Shown piece by piece: positions 24,037 through 32,427 of a stretch of DNA of 36,342 nucleotides (position 1 is the first letter of the stretch; each line of letters begins with the position of its first letter). Under the pieces are notes generated by a model. The model saw only the letters and a list, made by a program, of their open reading frames with translations, ran no database searches and had not been told where the DNA came from. Made by a program: the position numbers and the translations under genes. The stretch lies in NCBI GenBank assembly GCA_001604275.1, contig LVBD01000045.1, positions 1-36,342 of the forward strand. The letters run 5' to 3'. This stretch comes from Spirochaetales bacterium Spiro_02. GTDB lineage: Bacteria > Spirochaetota > Spirochaetia > Sphaerochaetales > Sphaerochaetaceae.

Positions 24037-25521
24037 TCAAGAAAAAATGGGAGAAAGGACATCGCTATAGCGGAGGAACCGCCGGTAAGACTCTTTATAA
24101 GCCGCCGAAACGCCCTCCCTAGGCATGCATGCCTTCTGTTCGTCCATTCTGATATGATCGTATGCAATGACGGAAAGGTCGTCCCCTTCCGAACCCGACG
24201 CCCAGAGCGCCTGGATCGCAGCTCCGAACGCGGCGCTTTCCCCGATGACGGGAATCGTCACCGGCAGGTCGAACACGTCGCTGACCATCTGACGCCAGAT
24301 CGGACTGTTCGCGCCTCCGCCGGTCAGCACGATCGCCGTCGGCGTGAACCCCAGTCCGACGAAGGAATCGAGCCCGTACCGCAACGAATAGACCGCGCTT
24401 TCCAGCGCCGCCCGGGCAATCGTCCCTTTGGTCATCGTATCCAGCATGAAACCGGCCAGCACCGCCTTTCCGTTGGGATAGTTCGGCGACCGCTCTCCAT
24501 TGAAATATGGCAGCATCGTCACTCCCCGAGCGCCGATCGGCTCGTCGGCGGCCAAAGCATCCAGCGCTACGACGTCCATATCGAACAATTTCCGTACTTC
24601 TTCGGTCGCGACAGTGCAGTTCATCGTACACAGCAGCGGAAGCCAGCCTCCGGTCGAGCTGCAGAATCCCGCCAGTCGTCCGGAAGGATCTGCGATCGGC
24701 ATGTCGCTGTAGCCGAACAGGGTTCCGCTGGTGCCCATGCTGACCGTCATGCGGCCAGAGGTAACGCATCCGGTGCCGATCGCCCCCATCATGTTGTCCC
24801 CACCCCCGGCTGAAACGACGACCGATCGGTCAAGGCCGAGATCCCGGGCCGCCTTCGCCGTCAGAGTCCCGACTACCGATGAAGACGGTACGATATCAGG
24901 AAGCAACGAGCTCCAATCGGCGTCGGGATCGATCGCTTCGAGAACAGGACGGGACCACGTGCGAGTCCTGATGTCGAAAAACGCAGTGCCGCTCGCATCG
25001 CCGGCCTCCATCACGTACCGGCCGGTCAGATAGTAGTTGACATAGTCGTGGGGCAACAGGATATGGGCGATGCGTGCATAGCGTTCAGGATTCCGGTTCT
25101 TCATGGCGACGACCTTGCCCGCCGTATACCCCGGCAGGATCTGGTTGCCGATCAATTCGAATACCGCGTCGGATCCACCGAGCCGTTCTGTCAGTTGGGC
25201 GCATTCCTTCGCCGTGGACGTGTCGCACCAGAGCTTCACCGGCGCCAGGACGTTCCCGTCCTTGTCCAGAGGTACGAAACCATGTTGCTGACCGGAAACT
25301 CCGATCGCACGAATCTTGCTCCGTATGTCCGCGGGGATTTGGGAAAAACAGCCCCGGACCGCATCGACGAACCACGAAGCTTCCTGCTCACGGGATCCAT
25401 CGTCTCGACTGACTAGCACATAGGTGGCTGCGGCCTTGGCGACGACACGTCTCGCATCCGAATCATAGCAGACAAGTTTCGTACTCTGCGTTCCGACATC
25501 CAAACCAGCCGTGATACTCAT
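24037..25521 (-). CDS. xylB: Xylulokinase
   Basis: The 494-residue FGGY-family kinase phosphorylates D-xylulose to xylulose 5-phosphate, the entry to the pentose phosphate pathway. Visible motifs are the phosphate-1 loop GLDVGTQSTK (residues 6-15), GVSGQQHGFVPLDKDG (substrate binding), GGGDNMMGAIGTG and the adenosine-binding ALTGG-like segment IVLTGGGANSPIWRQMVSDVF. The ATG at 25521 shares its first base with the lacI stop (TAATG), so translation is coupled to the regulator. A longer open frame to 25689 lies inside lacI and is rejected. Confidence 0.95.
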   Translation of the reverse strand: MSITAGLDVGTQSTKLVCYDSDARRVVAKAAATYVLVSRDDGSREQEASWFVDAVRGCFSQIPADIRSKIRAIGVSGQQHGFVPLDKDGNVLAPVKLWCDTSTAKECAQLTERLGGSDAVFELIGNQILPGYTAGKVVAMKNRNPERYARIAHILLPHDYVNYYLTGRYVMEAGDASGTAFFDIRTRTWSRPVLEAIDPDADWSSLLPDIVPSSSVVGTLTAKAARDLGLDRSVVVSAGGGDNMMGAIGTGCVTSGRMTVSMGTSGTLFGYSDMPIADPSGRLAGFCSSTGGWLPLLCTMNCTVATEEVRKLFDMDVVALDALAADEPIGARGVTMLPYFNGERSPNYPNGKAVLAGFMLDTMTKGTIARAALESAVYSLRYGLDSFVGLGFTPTAIVLTGGGANSPIWRQMVSDVFDLPVTIPVIGESAAFGAAIQALWASGSEGDDLSVIAYDHIRMDEQKACMPREGVSAAYKESYRRFLRYSDVLSPIFS

Positions 25522-26588
25522 TACAATGCCTCCATGGTATCGCTTCCGCTCCTGATGTTCTCCTTGATATAGATCAACGGAGAAAGGATGAGATTCCTGT
25601 TTCTGGGAACAAAGTTCGTGTTCCCGTTTTTCTCGATGATCGCATCGAACAGCCGTTTGACTCCTTGGTACCCTTGATCGTACGGCCACTGCGTCACAGT
25701 GGCGTCGATCACACCGTCCTTCAGATACCGTACCGTATCCGGAATGTCATCGAAGGAGAATACATGCGGTTTTGCGGGAAGCCCGCTTTCCACAAGGGCC
25801 TTGCAAACTCCGTACACACCACCGGCAACGATGAATACCGTCGTCACGTCAGGATGGTCGGAAAACAACGCGCACGCGGACTTGTAGCCGATGATATTGT
25901 CGTCGAGCGTCTGCTCCTGGCAGAGCACTTCATGCCCGATACCATTTTCCGCCAGACATTCCAGGAATCCACGGATCCGCTCGTTGTGGCCGAAAATATC
26001 GAAGGATCCCGTGAATATCATGATCTTCTGGGGGGTCTTCGCCATCATGGACAGCAATCCGGCGATCGTCCGCCCAGATTTATAGTAGTCCGTCCCGACA
26101 TAGAACAGCCGCTTTGAAGAGGGGACATCGGTATTGATGCATGCCACGGGAATCCCCTGATCGATCAACTCATCGATCCGTTCCCGAATCCTGCGGGAAT
26201 TGATTGTCGTCAACAGCAGCGCCGTGCACCCGTCCTCGAGCAATTCGTCGATTCCCTTCAGATGCTTCTTCTCATCGAACCCCCGCAGATGCTTCACCGT
26301 CAGGGAAAGCCCATAGCAGGACAGCTCCTTCTGCGCCGCCGCCAAACCGTTCATCACATCGCGGAAGAAATCGTTTCCGACATCGGGCAGCAGACAGCCG
26401 ATGCGGGTGGGTTTCTTGCGAGCGGCAAGCAGAACGCCCGCCGTGTTCGCCTTGTATCCCATCTCGGCCGCGACCTGCATAACGACACGCACCGTCTGGG
26501 GATTGACCCCCGGGCGGCCATGCAACGCCCTGTCTACCGTTCCTCTGGAAAACCCTGTCTTCTCCGCGATATCCTTGATCGTGACCAT
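25521..26588 (-). CDS. LacI-family transcriptional regulator of the xylose unit
   Basis: The 355-residue protein starts with the LacI helix-turn-helix (MVTIKDIAEKTGFSRGTVDRALHG, residues 1-24) and hinge helix. A periplasmic-binding-protein-like sugar-sensing domain follows, with TRIGCLLPDVGNDFFRDVMNG, GCTALLLTTINSRRI, IPVACINTDVPSSKRLFYVGTDYYKSGRTIAGLL and FSFDDIPDTVRYL. It most likely represses the transporter/xyl unit and is relieved by a pentose. The perfect palindrome at 30507-30522 is its most obvious operator candidate. AGAAGGA precedes ATG 26588. It sits inside the operon it probably controls, between the permease and xylB, which would give autoregulation. Confidence 0.9.
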   Translation of the reverse strand: MVTIKDIAEKTGFSRGTVDRALHGRPGVNPQTVRVVMQVAAEMGYKANTAGVLLAARKKPTRIGCLLPDVGNDFFRDVMNGLAAAQKELSCYGLSLTVKHLRGFDEKKHLKGIDELLEDGCTALLLTTINSRRIRERIDELIDQGIPVACINTDVPSSKRLFYVGTDYYKSGRTIAGLLSMMAKTPQKIMIFTGSFDIFGHNERIRGFLECLAENGIGHEVLCQEQTLDDNIIGYKSACALFSDHPDVTTVFIVAGGVYGVCKALVESGLPAKPHVFSFDDIPDTVRYLKDGVIDATVTQWPYDQGYQGVKRLFDAIIEKNGNTNFVPRNRNLILSPLIYIKENIRSGSDTMEAL

Positions 26589-26607
26589 ACTGATCCTTCT
26601 ACCAACG

Positions 26608-27789
26608 TCAGCCGTTCTTGCGCCGCTTCTTGGAAAGGACGTCGAAGATGACCGCGGCAAGGAGGACCAGCCCCTTGACCGCTTTCTGCCAGTTGGCGTC
26701 GATTCCAAGGATGGACATGCCGTTGTTCAGGACTCCCATCAGCAAAGCGCCGATGATCGCCCCACCGACAGTCCCGGATCCTCCGTAGGCACTCGCGCCG
26801 CCGATGAAACAGGAACCGATAGCATCCATTTCATATGAAGTCCCCGCGGAAGGCGTGGCGCTGTTGAATCGAGCGCAGCACACCAGGGCGGCGATCGCCG
26901 ACAGGAACGCCATGTTGGTATAGGCGAAGAATAGCACTTTGTTCGTATCGATGCCAGAAAGGATCGCGGCTTTCTCATTACCCCCCATCGCATAGAAATA
27001 CCGTCCCGGAACCGTCCGGCTGGTGAAGTATCCATAGATGAAGATGATCACCGCGAGCCATACCAGAACGATCGGAAGCCCCTTGTGCAAGCCGAGCAAT
27101 GTGGCGAACGCGATAGCGAACGCACAGATCAGCACAACTTTCGTGATCAACGCGGCAAGGCTTTCCGTCGCATAGCCCTTGCGAATCTTGTCTCTGCGGC
27201 TGATCGCCTCGGAAACGACATACAGCACGCAGATCACCGCCGCTACGGAAAGCGAGACAGCCAGCTGAGCGCCGTCGTTGTCCGCCGCTGGAATATAGCT
27301 GGTGAACAGACGCAGATAGTTGTCAGGGAACGGGGAGATCGTCAAGCCGTTGAGGATCACGTTTGCCAGACCGCGGAACAGCAGCATGCCGGCCAAAGTG
27401 ACGATGAATGGCGGAATGCGTACATAGGCAATCCAGTAGCCCTGCCAAGCTCCGAGCAGGATCCCCAGCAACAGACAGATGACGATGGCCAGATAGATGT
27501 TCATCCCATGGTTGACGATCAGCACACCGGCGACCGCACCGACCAGACAGACGATCGAACCCACCGACAGGTCGATGTTGCCTCCGGTCAGGATGCAGAG
27601 AAGCATGCCGACGGCCATGATCACCACATAGGCGTTCTGGTTGATCAGGTTGGAGATGTTCGCAGGCGCGAAGAGCGATCCCTTCCCTGCGATCCTGATC
27701 ATCACCTCGAACAGGAGCATGACCGACACCAAGGCAAGCAGGATGGCGTTCCCCTTGAAATTTGACTTCCTCTCAATCTTTGCTATCAT
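26608..27789 (-). CDS. mmsB: Monosaccharide ABC transporter permease (MmsB/GguB, XylH-like)
   Basis: The 393-residue membrane protein has about ten hydrophobic segments in the ribose/xylose permease pattern. The conserved region VGMLLCILTGGNIDLSVGSIVCLVGA is near residues 59-84, IPPFIVTLAGMLLFRGLANVIL near 125-146, and GRYFYAMGGNEKAAILSGI and IGSCFIGGASAYGGSGTVGGAIIGALLMGVLNNGMSI occur towards the end. The size, near 390, fits the multiple-monosaccharide (MmsB) type better than RbsC. It pairs with the ATPase whose gene overlaps by 17 bases. The location next to xylAB suggests xylose or related pentoses as substrate. Confidence 0.9.
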   Translation of the reverse strand: MIAKIERKSNFKGNAILLALVSVMLLFEVMIRIAGKGSLFAPANISNLINQNAYVVIMAVGMLLCILTGGNIDLSVGSIVCLVGAVAGVLIVNHGMNIYLAIVICLLLGILLGAWQGYWIAYVRIPPFIVTLAGMLLFRGLANVILNGLTISPFPDNYLRLFTSYIPAADNDGAQLAVSLSVAAVICVLYVVSEAISRRDKIRKGYATESLAALITKVVLICAFAIAFATLLGLHKGLPIVLVWLAVIIFIYGYFTSRTVPGRYFYAMGGNEKAAILSGIDTNKVLFFAYTNMAFLSAIAALVCCARFNSATPSAGTSYEMDAIGSCFIGGASAYGGSGTVGGAIIGALLMGVLNNGMSILGIDANWQKAVKGLVLLAAVIFDVLSKKRRKNG

Positions 27790-29338
27790 GTAACTTCACT
27801 CTCCCTTTTTCACTGTTGAGAATCATCGTCAGGATCTTTTCCTGCGTCGCCTCCTCCTGTGTCAGCTCACCTGCGATCCGCCCCTCGCTCATCACATAGA
27901 TGCGGTCGCACATCCCCAGCAACTCGGGCATCTCGGAGGAAATCATCACGATCGACTTGCCGCTATCGACGATCGAATTCATCAGGCAGTAGATTTCGTA
28001 CTTCGCTCCGACATCGATACCCCGCGTCGGTTCGTCAAGGAACAGGATGTCCGGCTCTGCGAACAGCCACTTGCCCAGCAACACCTTCTGCTGATTGCCG
28101 CCGGAAAGATTTCCGACGACCTGTTCATGGGACGAACATTTCGTCCCCGTCTCGGCGATGTACTTCTTTGTTTGCTCGATCTCCAGATCCCGGTCGATCG
28201 TGATCCGCCTCCCGCTCTTGACGATCTTGTACAGACTGGAAAGCGTCGTATTGGTGGTGATCGGCTCGGGAAGGATCAGTCCGTTGCCCTTGCGGTCCTC
28301 GGTCATGTAGCTGATCTTATTCTCGATCGCCTCCTTGGGAGTCTTGAGGACGACCTCCTTGCCGTTGATGAACGTATGTCCGGAGATGTCGGTACCGTAG
28401 CTGCGACCGAACAGACTCATCGCCAGTTCGGTACGTCCGGCCCCCATCAGCCCGCTGATCCCCAGGATCTCCCCCTTGCGCAACGTCAGGGAGACATGGT
28501 CGCACACGATCTTGTCATGGTATGTCGGGTGGTATACCGTCCAGTCCTTCACCTCGAACACCACGGGACCGATTTTCGGCGTACGGGAGGGGAAGCGGTG
28601 GGCGACGTCGCGGCCGACCATCGCGTTGACGATCGTCTTCTCGTCGAATCCCTCATCCCGGCTCATCTCCTTGATCGACGCCCCGTCGCGGAGGATCGTG
28701 ACCGTATCGGCGCAATAGGCGATCTCATTGATCTTATGGGAGATGATGATCGACGTCATTCCCTTTTTCTTGAACTCAAGCAGCAGATCAAGCAGATGCC
28801 TGCTGTCGTCTTCGTTCAGCGATGCGGTGGGTTCGTCGAGGATCAGCAACCTGACGTCCTTGGCTAGCGCCTTGGCGATCTCGACCAGCTGCTGCTTGCC
28901 CACCCCGATATCCTTGATCAACGTATGGGAACTCTCGTTCAGTCCCACCAGCTTCAAGTACTGGTCGGCCTTCCCGTACGTCTCGTTCCAGTCGATATTG
29001 AATTTCGTCCCCTGCTCGTTGCCCAGGAACATGTTCTCGCCGATGCTCAGCAACGGAACCAAAGCCAGCTCCTGGTGGATGATGACGATTCCGGCCTTCT
29101 CGCTGTCCCGGATGCTTTGGAATTCGCAATTTCTGCCATTGTAGACAATCTGCCCTTCATACGTTCCGAACGGGTAGACACCGGACAGCACTTTCATCAA
29201 CGTCGACTTGCCGGCTCCGTTTTCTCCGCAGATCGCATGGATCTCTCCGCGCTTGACTCGCAGGCTCACGTCGTCGAGCGCCTTGACGCCGGGAAACGTC
29301 TTGGTGATATTCTTCATTTCCAGGATCAGGTCATCCAT
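27773..29338 (-). CDS. mmsA: Monosaccharide ABC transporter ATP-binding protein, duplicated domains
   Basis: The 521-residue protein has two ABC modules. The first (1-240) has Walker A GENGAGKST (38-46), GVGKQQLVEIAKALA and Walker B LLILDEPTASL. The second (255-510) has a degenerate Walker A (GLMGAGRTEL), signature LSGGNQQKVLLGKWL and Walker B ILFLDEPTRGIDVG. This tandem arrangement is usual for RbsA/XylG/MmsA proteins that energise monosaccharide uptake. AAGGGGA precedes ATG 29338. It follows the binding-protein gene across a perfect stem-loop and overlaps the permease gene. Confidence 0.93.
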   Translation of the reverse strand: MDDLILEMKNITKTFPGVKALDDVSLRVKRGEIHAICGENGAGKSTLMKVLSGVYPFGTYEGQIVYNGRNCEFQSIRDSEKAGIVIIHQELALVPLLSIGENMFLGNEQGTKFNIDWNETYGKADQYLKLVGLNESSHTLIKDIGVGKQQLVEIAKALAKDVRLLILDEPTASLNEDDSRHLLDLLLEFKKKGMTSIIISHKINEIAYCADTVTILRDGASIKEMSRDEGFDEKTIVNAMVGRDVAHRFPSRTPKIGPVVFEVKDWTVYHPTYHDKIVCDHVSLTLRKGEILGISGLMGAGRTELAMSLFGRSYGTDISGHTFINGKEVVLKTPKEAIENKISYMTEDRKGNGLILPEPITTNTTLSSLYKIVKSGRRITIDRDLEIEQTKKYIAETGTKCSSHEQVVGNLSGGNQQKVLLGKWLFAEPDILFLDEPTRGIDVGAKYEIYCLMNSIVDSGKSIVMISSEMPELLGMCDRIYVMSEGRIAGELTQEEATQEKILTMILNSEKGRVKLHDSKD

Positions 29339-29361
29339 CTATAGTCCCCTTACAAGATTGT

Positions 29362-29386
29362 TCAGGTGGGCGAAACGCCCACCTGA
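29362..29386 (-). other. Perfect intra-operon stem-loop between binding-protein and ATPase genes
   Basis: An 11-bp stem (TCAGGTGGGCG with its exact complement) closes a three-base loop, about 20 bases after the binding-protein stop codon. It is likely to stabilise the upstream mRNA or partly terminate, as after the other binding-protein gene at 20869-20890. Confidence 0.65.
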
Positions 29387-29405
29387 GCGAAAAAGCGCAC
29401 GTACC

Positions 29406-30491
29406 TTACTTGAGACCGATCTGCTGCCTGGTGTAGTAGCCGCTATCGACCAACAGCTCGATGATATTATCCTTGTTGGCGTACACGGGTTCGCACAGAT
29501 AGCTGGGGACGATGCCTGTGCCGTTGTCATAGGTCTTGTTGTCGTTGATCTCGGGAGTCCCTCCCTTCATCAATGCATCGACCATCTCGACGACCTTGGC
29601 GGCCAATGTCCTGGTATCCTTGAACACGGACATGGACTGGGTTCCCGCCAGCATGTTCTTGACGGAAGTCACATCGCAGTCCTGACCGGTCACGACAGGG
29701 AAGTTATCCTTGGTGTAGCCGGCCCCGACCAATGCGTTGGTGACACCCTGGGCGGTGGAGTCGTTGGAGCACAGGACCGCGTCGAGACGAGTTCCATTCG
29801 GACCGTACTTGTTGGAGGTGATCAGGTTCTCCATTCGCTTCTGGGCCTCTTCGGTGGACCAGTTGGGGGTGGAGCACTGTGCTCTGGAGGTCTGTCCGGA
29901 CAGGACGTTGATCTTCCCGCTCTTGATATACGGTTCGAGAATGGACATCGCGCCGCCCCAGAAGAACACGCAGTTGTTGTCGTCGGGCGCGCCGGTGAAG
30001 AACTCCATGTTCACGCTGTCGGTCCGAGTGTCGAGCTTGAGGGCGTCACGGACGAACTCGCCCTGGATCACTCCGACCTTGAAATTGTCGAACGTCGCAT
30101 AGTAGCTGACCGCATCGCTGTTCATGATCAAGCGGTCGTAGGCGATGACGGGAATGTTCTTCTTCTTGGCCTCCTTGAGGACTTCGGTCAACGAAGAACC
30201 GTCGATGGAGGCGATGACCAGCACATCGTCGTTGAGGATCATGTTCTCGACCTGGTTGACCTGTGTCGGGATATCATTGTCTCCGGCATACTGGAGATCG
30301 ACCTTGTAGCCCGCGGCCTCCAGCTGGGACTTCATGTTGCTTCCGTCCTGATTCCACCGTTGCAGGCTCTTGGTGGGCATGGACACGCCGATGGTCTTCA
30401 CGTCCGTTCCGCCGCTTTCCCCTGCGCCCTGGGCGAACGCCACACCCATCGCCATCATGACGATCAACATTGCAACCAATACTTTTTTCAT
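29406..30491 (-). CDS. Monosaccharide-binding protein of ABC transporter (ChvE/XylF-like)
   Basis: The 361-residue protein starts with a signal peptide (MKKVLVAMLIVMMAMGVAFAQG), followed by the type I sugar-binding fold: KTIGVSMPTKSLQRWNQDGSNMKSQLEAAGYKV, then DVLVIASIDGSSL, NIPVIAYDRLIMNSDAVSYYATFDN, LCSNDSTAQGVTNALVGAG and FPVVTGQDCDV. These are close to ChvE and XylF, which bind xylose, arabinose, galactose or glucose. The order with mmsA, mmsB, lacI, xylB and xylA points to xylose. Two adjacent ATGs (30494 and 30491) follow AAGGAG; 30491 gives the better spacing. It is the first gene of the operon, immediately behind promoter and operator. Confidence 0.92.
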   Translation of the reverse strand: MKKVLVAMLIVMMAMGVAFAQGAGESGGTDVKTIGVSMPTKSLQRWNQDGSNMKSQLEAAGYKVDLQYAGDNDIPTQVNQVENMILNDDVLVIASIDGSSLTEVLKEAKKKNIPVIAYDRLIMNSDAVSYYATFDNFKVGVIQGEFVRDALKLDTRTDSVNMEFFTGAPDDNNCVFFWGGAMSILEPYIKSGKINVLSGQTSRAQCSTPNWSTEEAQKRMENLITSNKYGPNGTRLDAVLCSNDSTAQGVTNALVGAGYTKDNFPVVTGQDCDVTSVKNMLAGTQSMSVFKDTRTLAAKVVEMVDALMKGGTPEINDNKTYDNGTGIVPSYLCEPVYANKDNIIELLVDSGYYTRQQIGLK

Positions 30492-30506
30492 CATGTTCTC
30501 CTTTTT

Positions 30507-30522
30507 ACGTGCTCGAGCACGT
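30507..30522 (-). promoter_or_regulatory. Perfect 16-bp palindrome, LacI-type operator
   Basis: ACGTGCTCGAGCACGT is a perfect palindrome with a central CG, as in many LacI-family operators. It lies just downstream of the predicted transcription start and immediately upstream of the AAGGAG site of the binding-protein gene. The LacI-family gene in the same operon is the obvious binding partner. Confidence 0.75.
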
Positions 30523-30534
30523 TTTTCTACAATC

Positions 30535-30563
30535 AGTACACACCCGAAAACAGCATCTGTCAA
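30535..30563 (-). promoter_or_regulatory. Sigma70-type promoter of the xylose transport/catabolic operon
   Basis: On the minus strand, a perfect TTGACA (complement of 30558-30563) is followed after 17 bases by TGTACT (complement of 30535-30540), which matches the -10 consensus at four of six. Transcription would start near 30528, so the operator covers about +7 to +22. Confidence 0.65.
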
Positions 30564-30850
30564 TCATTTCTTTTCCATAGACATGTAGCACGACATGTAT
30601 CATGTTCCATTGTAGGAAAATGAACTTGAATAAACATACAAAACGACCTCGATTCGTCCGGAAACCGGATCTCCGGAAGTCACGATACCGTTCGATTCCC
30701 TCCATAGTGCCGTTCCGTGCTTTTGTCATCGCCCATGGACGGGATCTCCAGCGAAAAACCTTGCCATGAGAGTACGTACTTCACATCCAGCCGCGAATGG
30801 AACCATCCACCGTGACGGCACGCTCGATCCGATGGCGGCGGACAGCCCCC

Positions 30851-30880
30851 TTGCAGCCGACCGAACGATGGTGGTAGATT
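30851..30880 (+). promoter_or_regulatory. Weak putative promoter for trmL, possibly leaderless
   Basis: TTGCAG (30851-30856) and TAGATT (30875-30880) are 18 bases apart. The expected start falls on the ATG at 30887, the same geometry as at the methyltransferase gene. No Shine-Dalgarno sequence is seen. Confidence 0.25.
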
Positions 30881-30886
30881 GACTGC

Positions 30887-31363
30887 ATGCTTCATATCGT
30901 ACTGTTCGAACCGGAGATCCCCCAGAATACCGGCAACATCGCCAGAACTTGCGCCGCGATCGGAGCCGACCTGCATCTGGTGCATCCGCTGGGGTTTCGA
31001 CTCGACGAAAAACACCTGCGGCGGGCGGGTCTCGACTACTGGCCGCTGGTGACCGTCGTCGAGCATGCATCGATCGAGGCCTTCATGGCAGAACACGGCA
31101 ATGGGCATCTATTCTTCTTTACCAAGAAGGCGCGGCATCCATACCAGGAACTTGCATACCCGCAGGACTGCTGGTTCGTATTCGGCAAGGAATCGACGGG
31201 AATCGACGAGGAATTTCTCAAGGAACACGAGCCGGATACGGTGCGCATCCCGATCCGGGAAGCGGCCCGCTCGCTGAATCTCTCCAACAGCGTGGCGATC
31301 GCAGCGTACGAATATCTGCGCCAATGGCAGTTCCCCGGATTGTCAGTGTCCTGCTCTCCTTGA
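30887..31363 (+). CDS. trmL: tRNA (cytidine(34)-2'-O)-methyltransferase
   Basis: The 158-residue SPOUT methyltransferase closely follows the TrmL/YibK family, which methylates the 2'-hydroxyl of wobble nucleotide 34 in certain leucine tRNAs. Motifs visible are VLFEPEIPQNTGNIARTCAAIGADLHLVHPLGF at the N-terminus, HPYQELAY, and the knotted SAM-binding end LFGKESTGI-like (VFGKESTGIDEEFL) plus IPIREAARSLNLSNSVAIAAYEYLRQ. Length matches the family. It faces away from the xylose operon and is followed by proC about 100 bases on. Confidence 0.94.
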   Translation: MLHIVLFEPEIPQNTGNIARTCAAIGADLHLVHPLGFRLDEKHLRRAGLDYWPLVTVVEHASIEAFMAEHGNGHLFFFTKKARHPYQELAYPQDCWFVFGKESTGIDEEFLKEHEPDTVRIPIREAARSLNLSNSVAIAAYEYLRQWQFPGLSVSCSP

Positions 31364-31466
31364 CGGGACAATCCCGACGGGAGACGCATAAAATCGCTTC
31401 GAAGCATAGCCTTAATCCGGTCTTCGCTATATACTTTCGTCTGTATCGCGGTATCGGAGGCATGGT

Positions 31467-32273
31467 ATGACGAAAATCGGATTCATCGGATGCGGAAACA
31501 TGGGAGGAGCGATCGCGACTTCCCTTTCGAAACTGTCGGATTGGGCGGTGATGCTCCATGACAGTGACGCGGCCAAGGCGAATGCGCTGGCGCAGACGCT
31601 CTCCGTCCCGATCGCCGGCGGACTGAAGGATCTGGTGCAGAACAACGAGATCCTTCTCATCGCCGTCAAGCCGCAGGTGCTTCCGACGTTGTATCGGGAA
31701 CTCCGCACGGCCGGCGCAAAAGATCGTCGATGGATATCCATCGCCGCCGGCGTTCCCCTCGACATTCTCAAGAAAGAACTGGAGACCGAGCAGGTGGTTA
31801 GGTTCATGCCGAACATCGCGGCTACGGTCGGCAAGGCCGTCACCGCGGTCGCAGCCTCGCACGGGGCGGAGCCTTCGTTCGTCGAAGCCGCTTTCGAGAT
31901 CGCCCGGTCGTGCGGAAGCGCGTTTCCGCTAGCGGAAAAGGACTTCCCGGCGTTCATCGGCATCAGCGGCTCGGCGATCGCCTATGCGTTCCAGTTCTTC
32001 CATGCGCTGGCCATGGGAGGCGTGGACGAAGGCATCCCCTATCCTACCGCGCTGGAGATCGCACGCGATACCTGCGTCAGCGCCGCTTCGCTGCAGGAAT
32101 CGACCGGCAAAGGAGCTGTGGAACTCGCCACGATGGTCTGTTCCGCCGGAGGAACGACGATCCAGGGGATGAAAGCTCTTGCCGAGGGAAGATTCGACGC
32201 TACGGTGATGGATGCAGTTTCCGCTGCCGCGCGAAAGTCGCGTTCGATGGAAGAAGCGGCGCGAAAGCACTGA
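31467..32273 (+). CDS. proC: Pyrroline-5-carboxylate reductase
   Basis: The 268-residue enzyme reduces pyrroline-5-carboxylate to proline with NAD(P)H. The N-terminal Rossmann motif is IGFIGCGNMGGAIA, followed by LLIAVKPQVLPTLY and VRFMPNIAATVGKAVTAV. The C-terminal dimer and substrate domain has GISGSAIAYAFQFFHALAMGGVDEGIPYPTALEIA and TMVCSAGGTTIQGMKALAEGRFDATVMDAVSAAARKS. CGGAGG precedes the ATG, and TATACT at 31430-31435 is a likely -10 box. Confidence 0.95.
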   Translation: MTKIGFIGCGNMGGAIATSLSKLSDWAVMLHDSDAAKANALAQTLSVPIAGGLKDLVQNNEILLIAVKPQVLPTLYRELRTAGAKDRRWISIAAGVPLDILKKELETEQVVRFMPNIAATVGKAVTAVAASHGAEPSFVEAAFEIARSCGSAFPLAEKDFPAFIGISGSAIAYAFQFFHALAMGGVDEGIPYPTALEIARDTCVSAASLQESTGKGAVELATMVCSAGGTTIQGMKALAEGRFDATVMDAVSAAARKSRSMEEAARKH

Positions 32274-32427
32274 AACTTCCTTTCCAAGGCTTGCATTCAT
32301 GCCAAGCTTTGGGCATCATACCATGTGGGGAATCCGCTGTAGGAAGCGCTTCGGCTGGCGGCGGATACTGGTGTGGTCGACAAAACAATACTTCGTACGG
32401 ATCGTACGGAACGGATAGGGTGCAGAT

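Larger units (their letters stand above)
30492..30886. other. 395-bp divergent intergenic region between xylose operon and trmL
   Basis: No gene is supported. The left side contains the promoter and LacI-type operator of the xylose unit. The right end contains a possible promoter for trmL. The middle (30600-30840) shows nothing I can name. Confidence 0.5.

Noticed and set aside
22531-24813. 760-codon open frame on the plus strand opposite xylA and the end of xylB
   Set aside because: It is the antisense shadow of xylA/xylB in GC-rich DNA; its product is Arg- and Pro-rich with no family motifs, while xylA on the other strand is unmistakable.
32274-32427. T-box or other riboswitch upstream of serS
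   Set aside because: The gap is only 154 bases and shows no T-box consensus, specifier stem or terminator.
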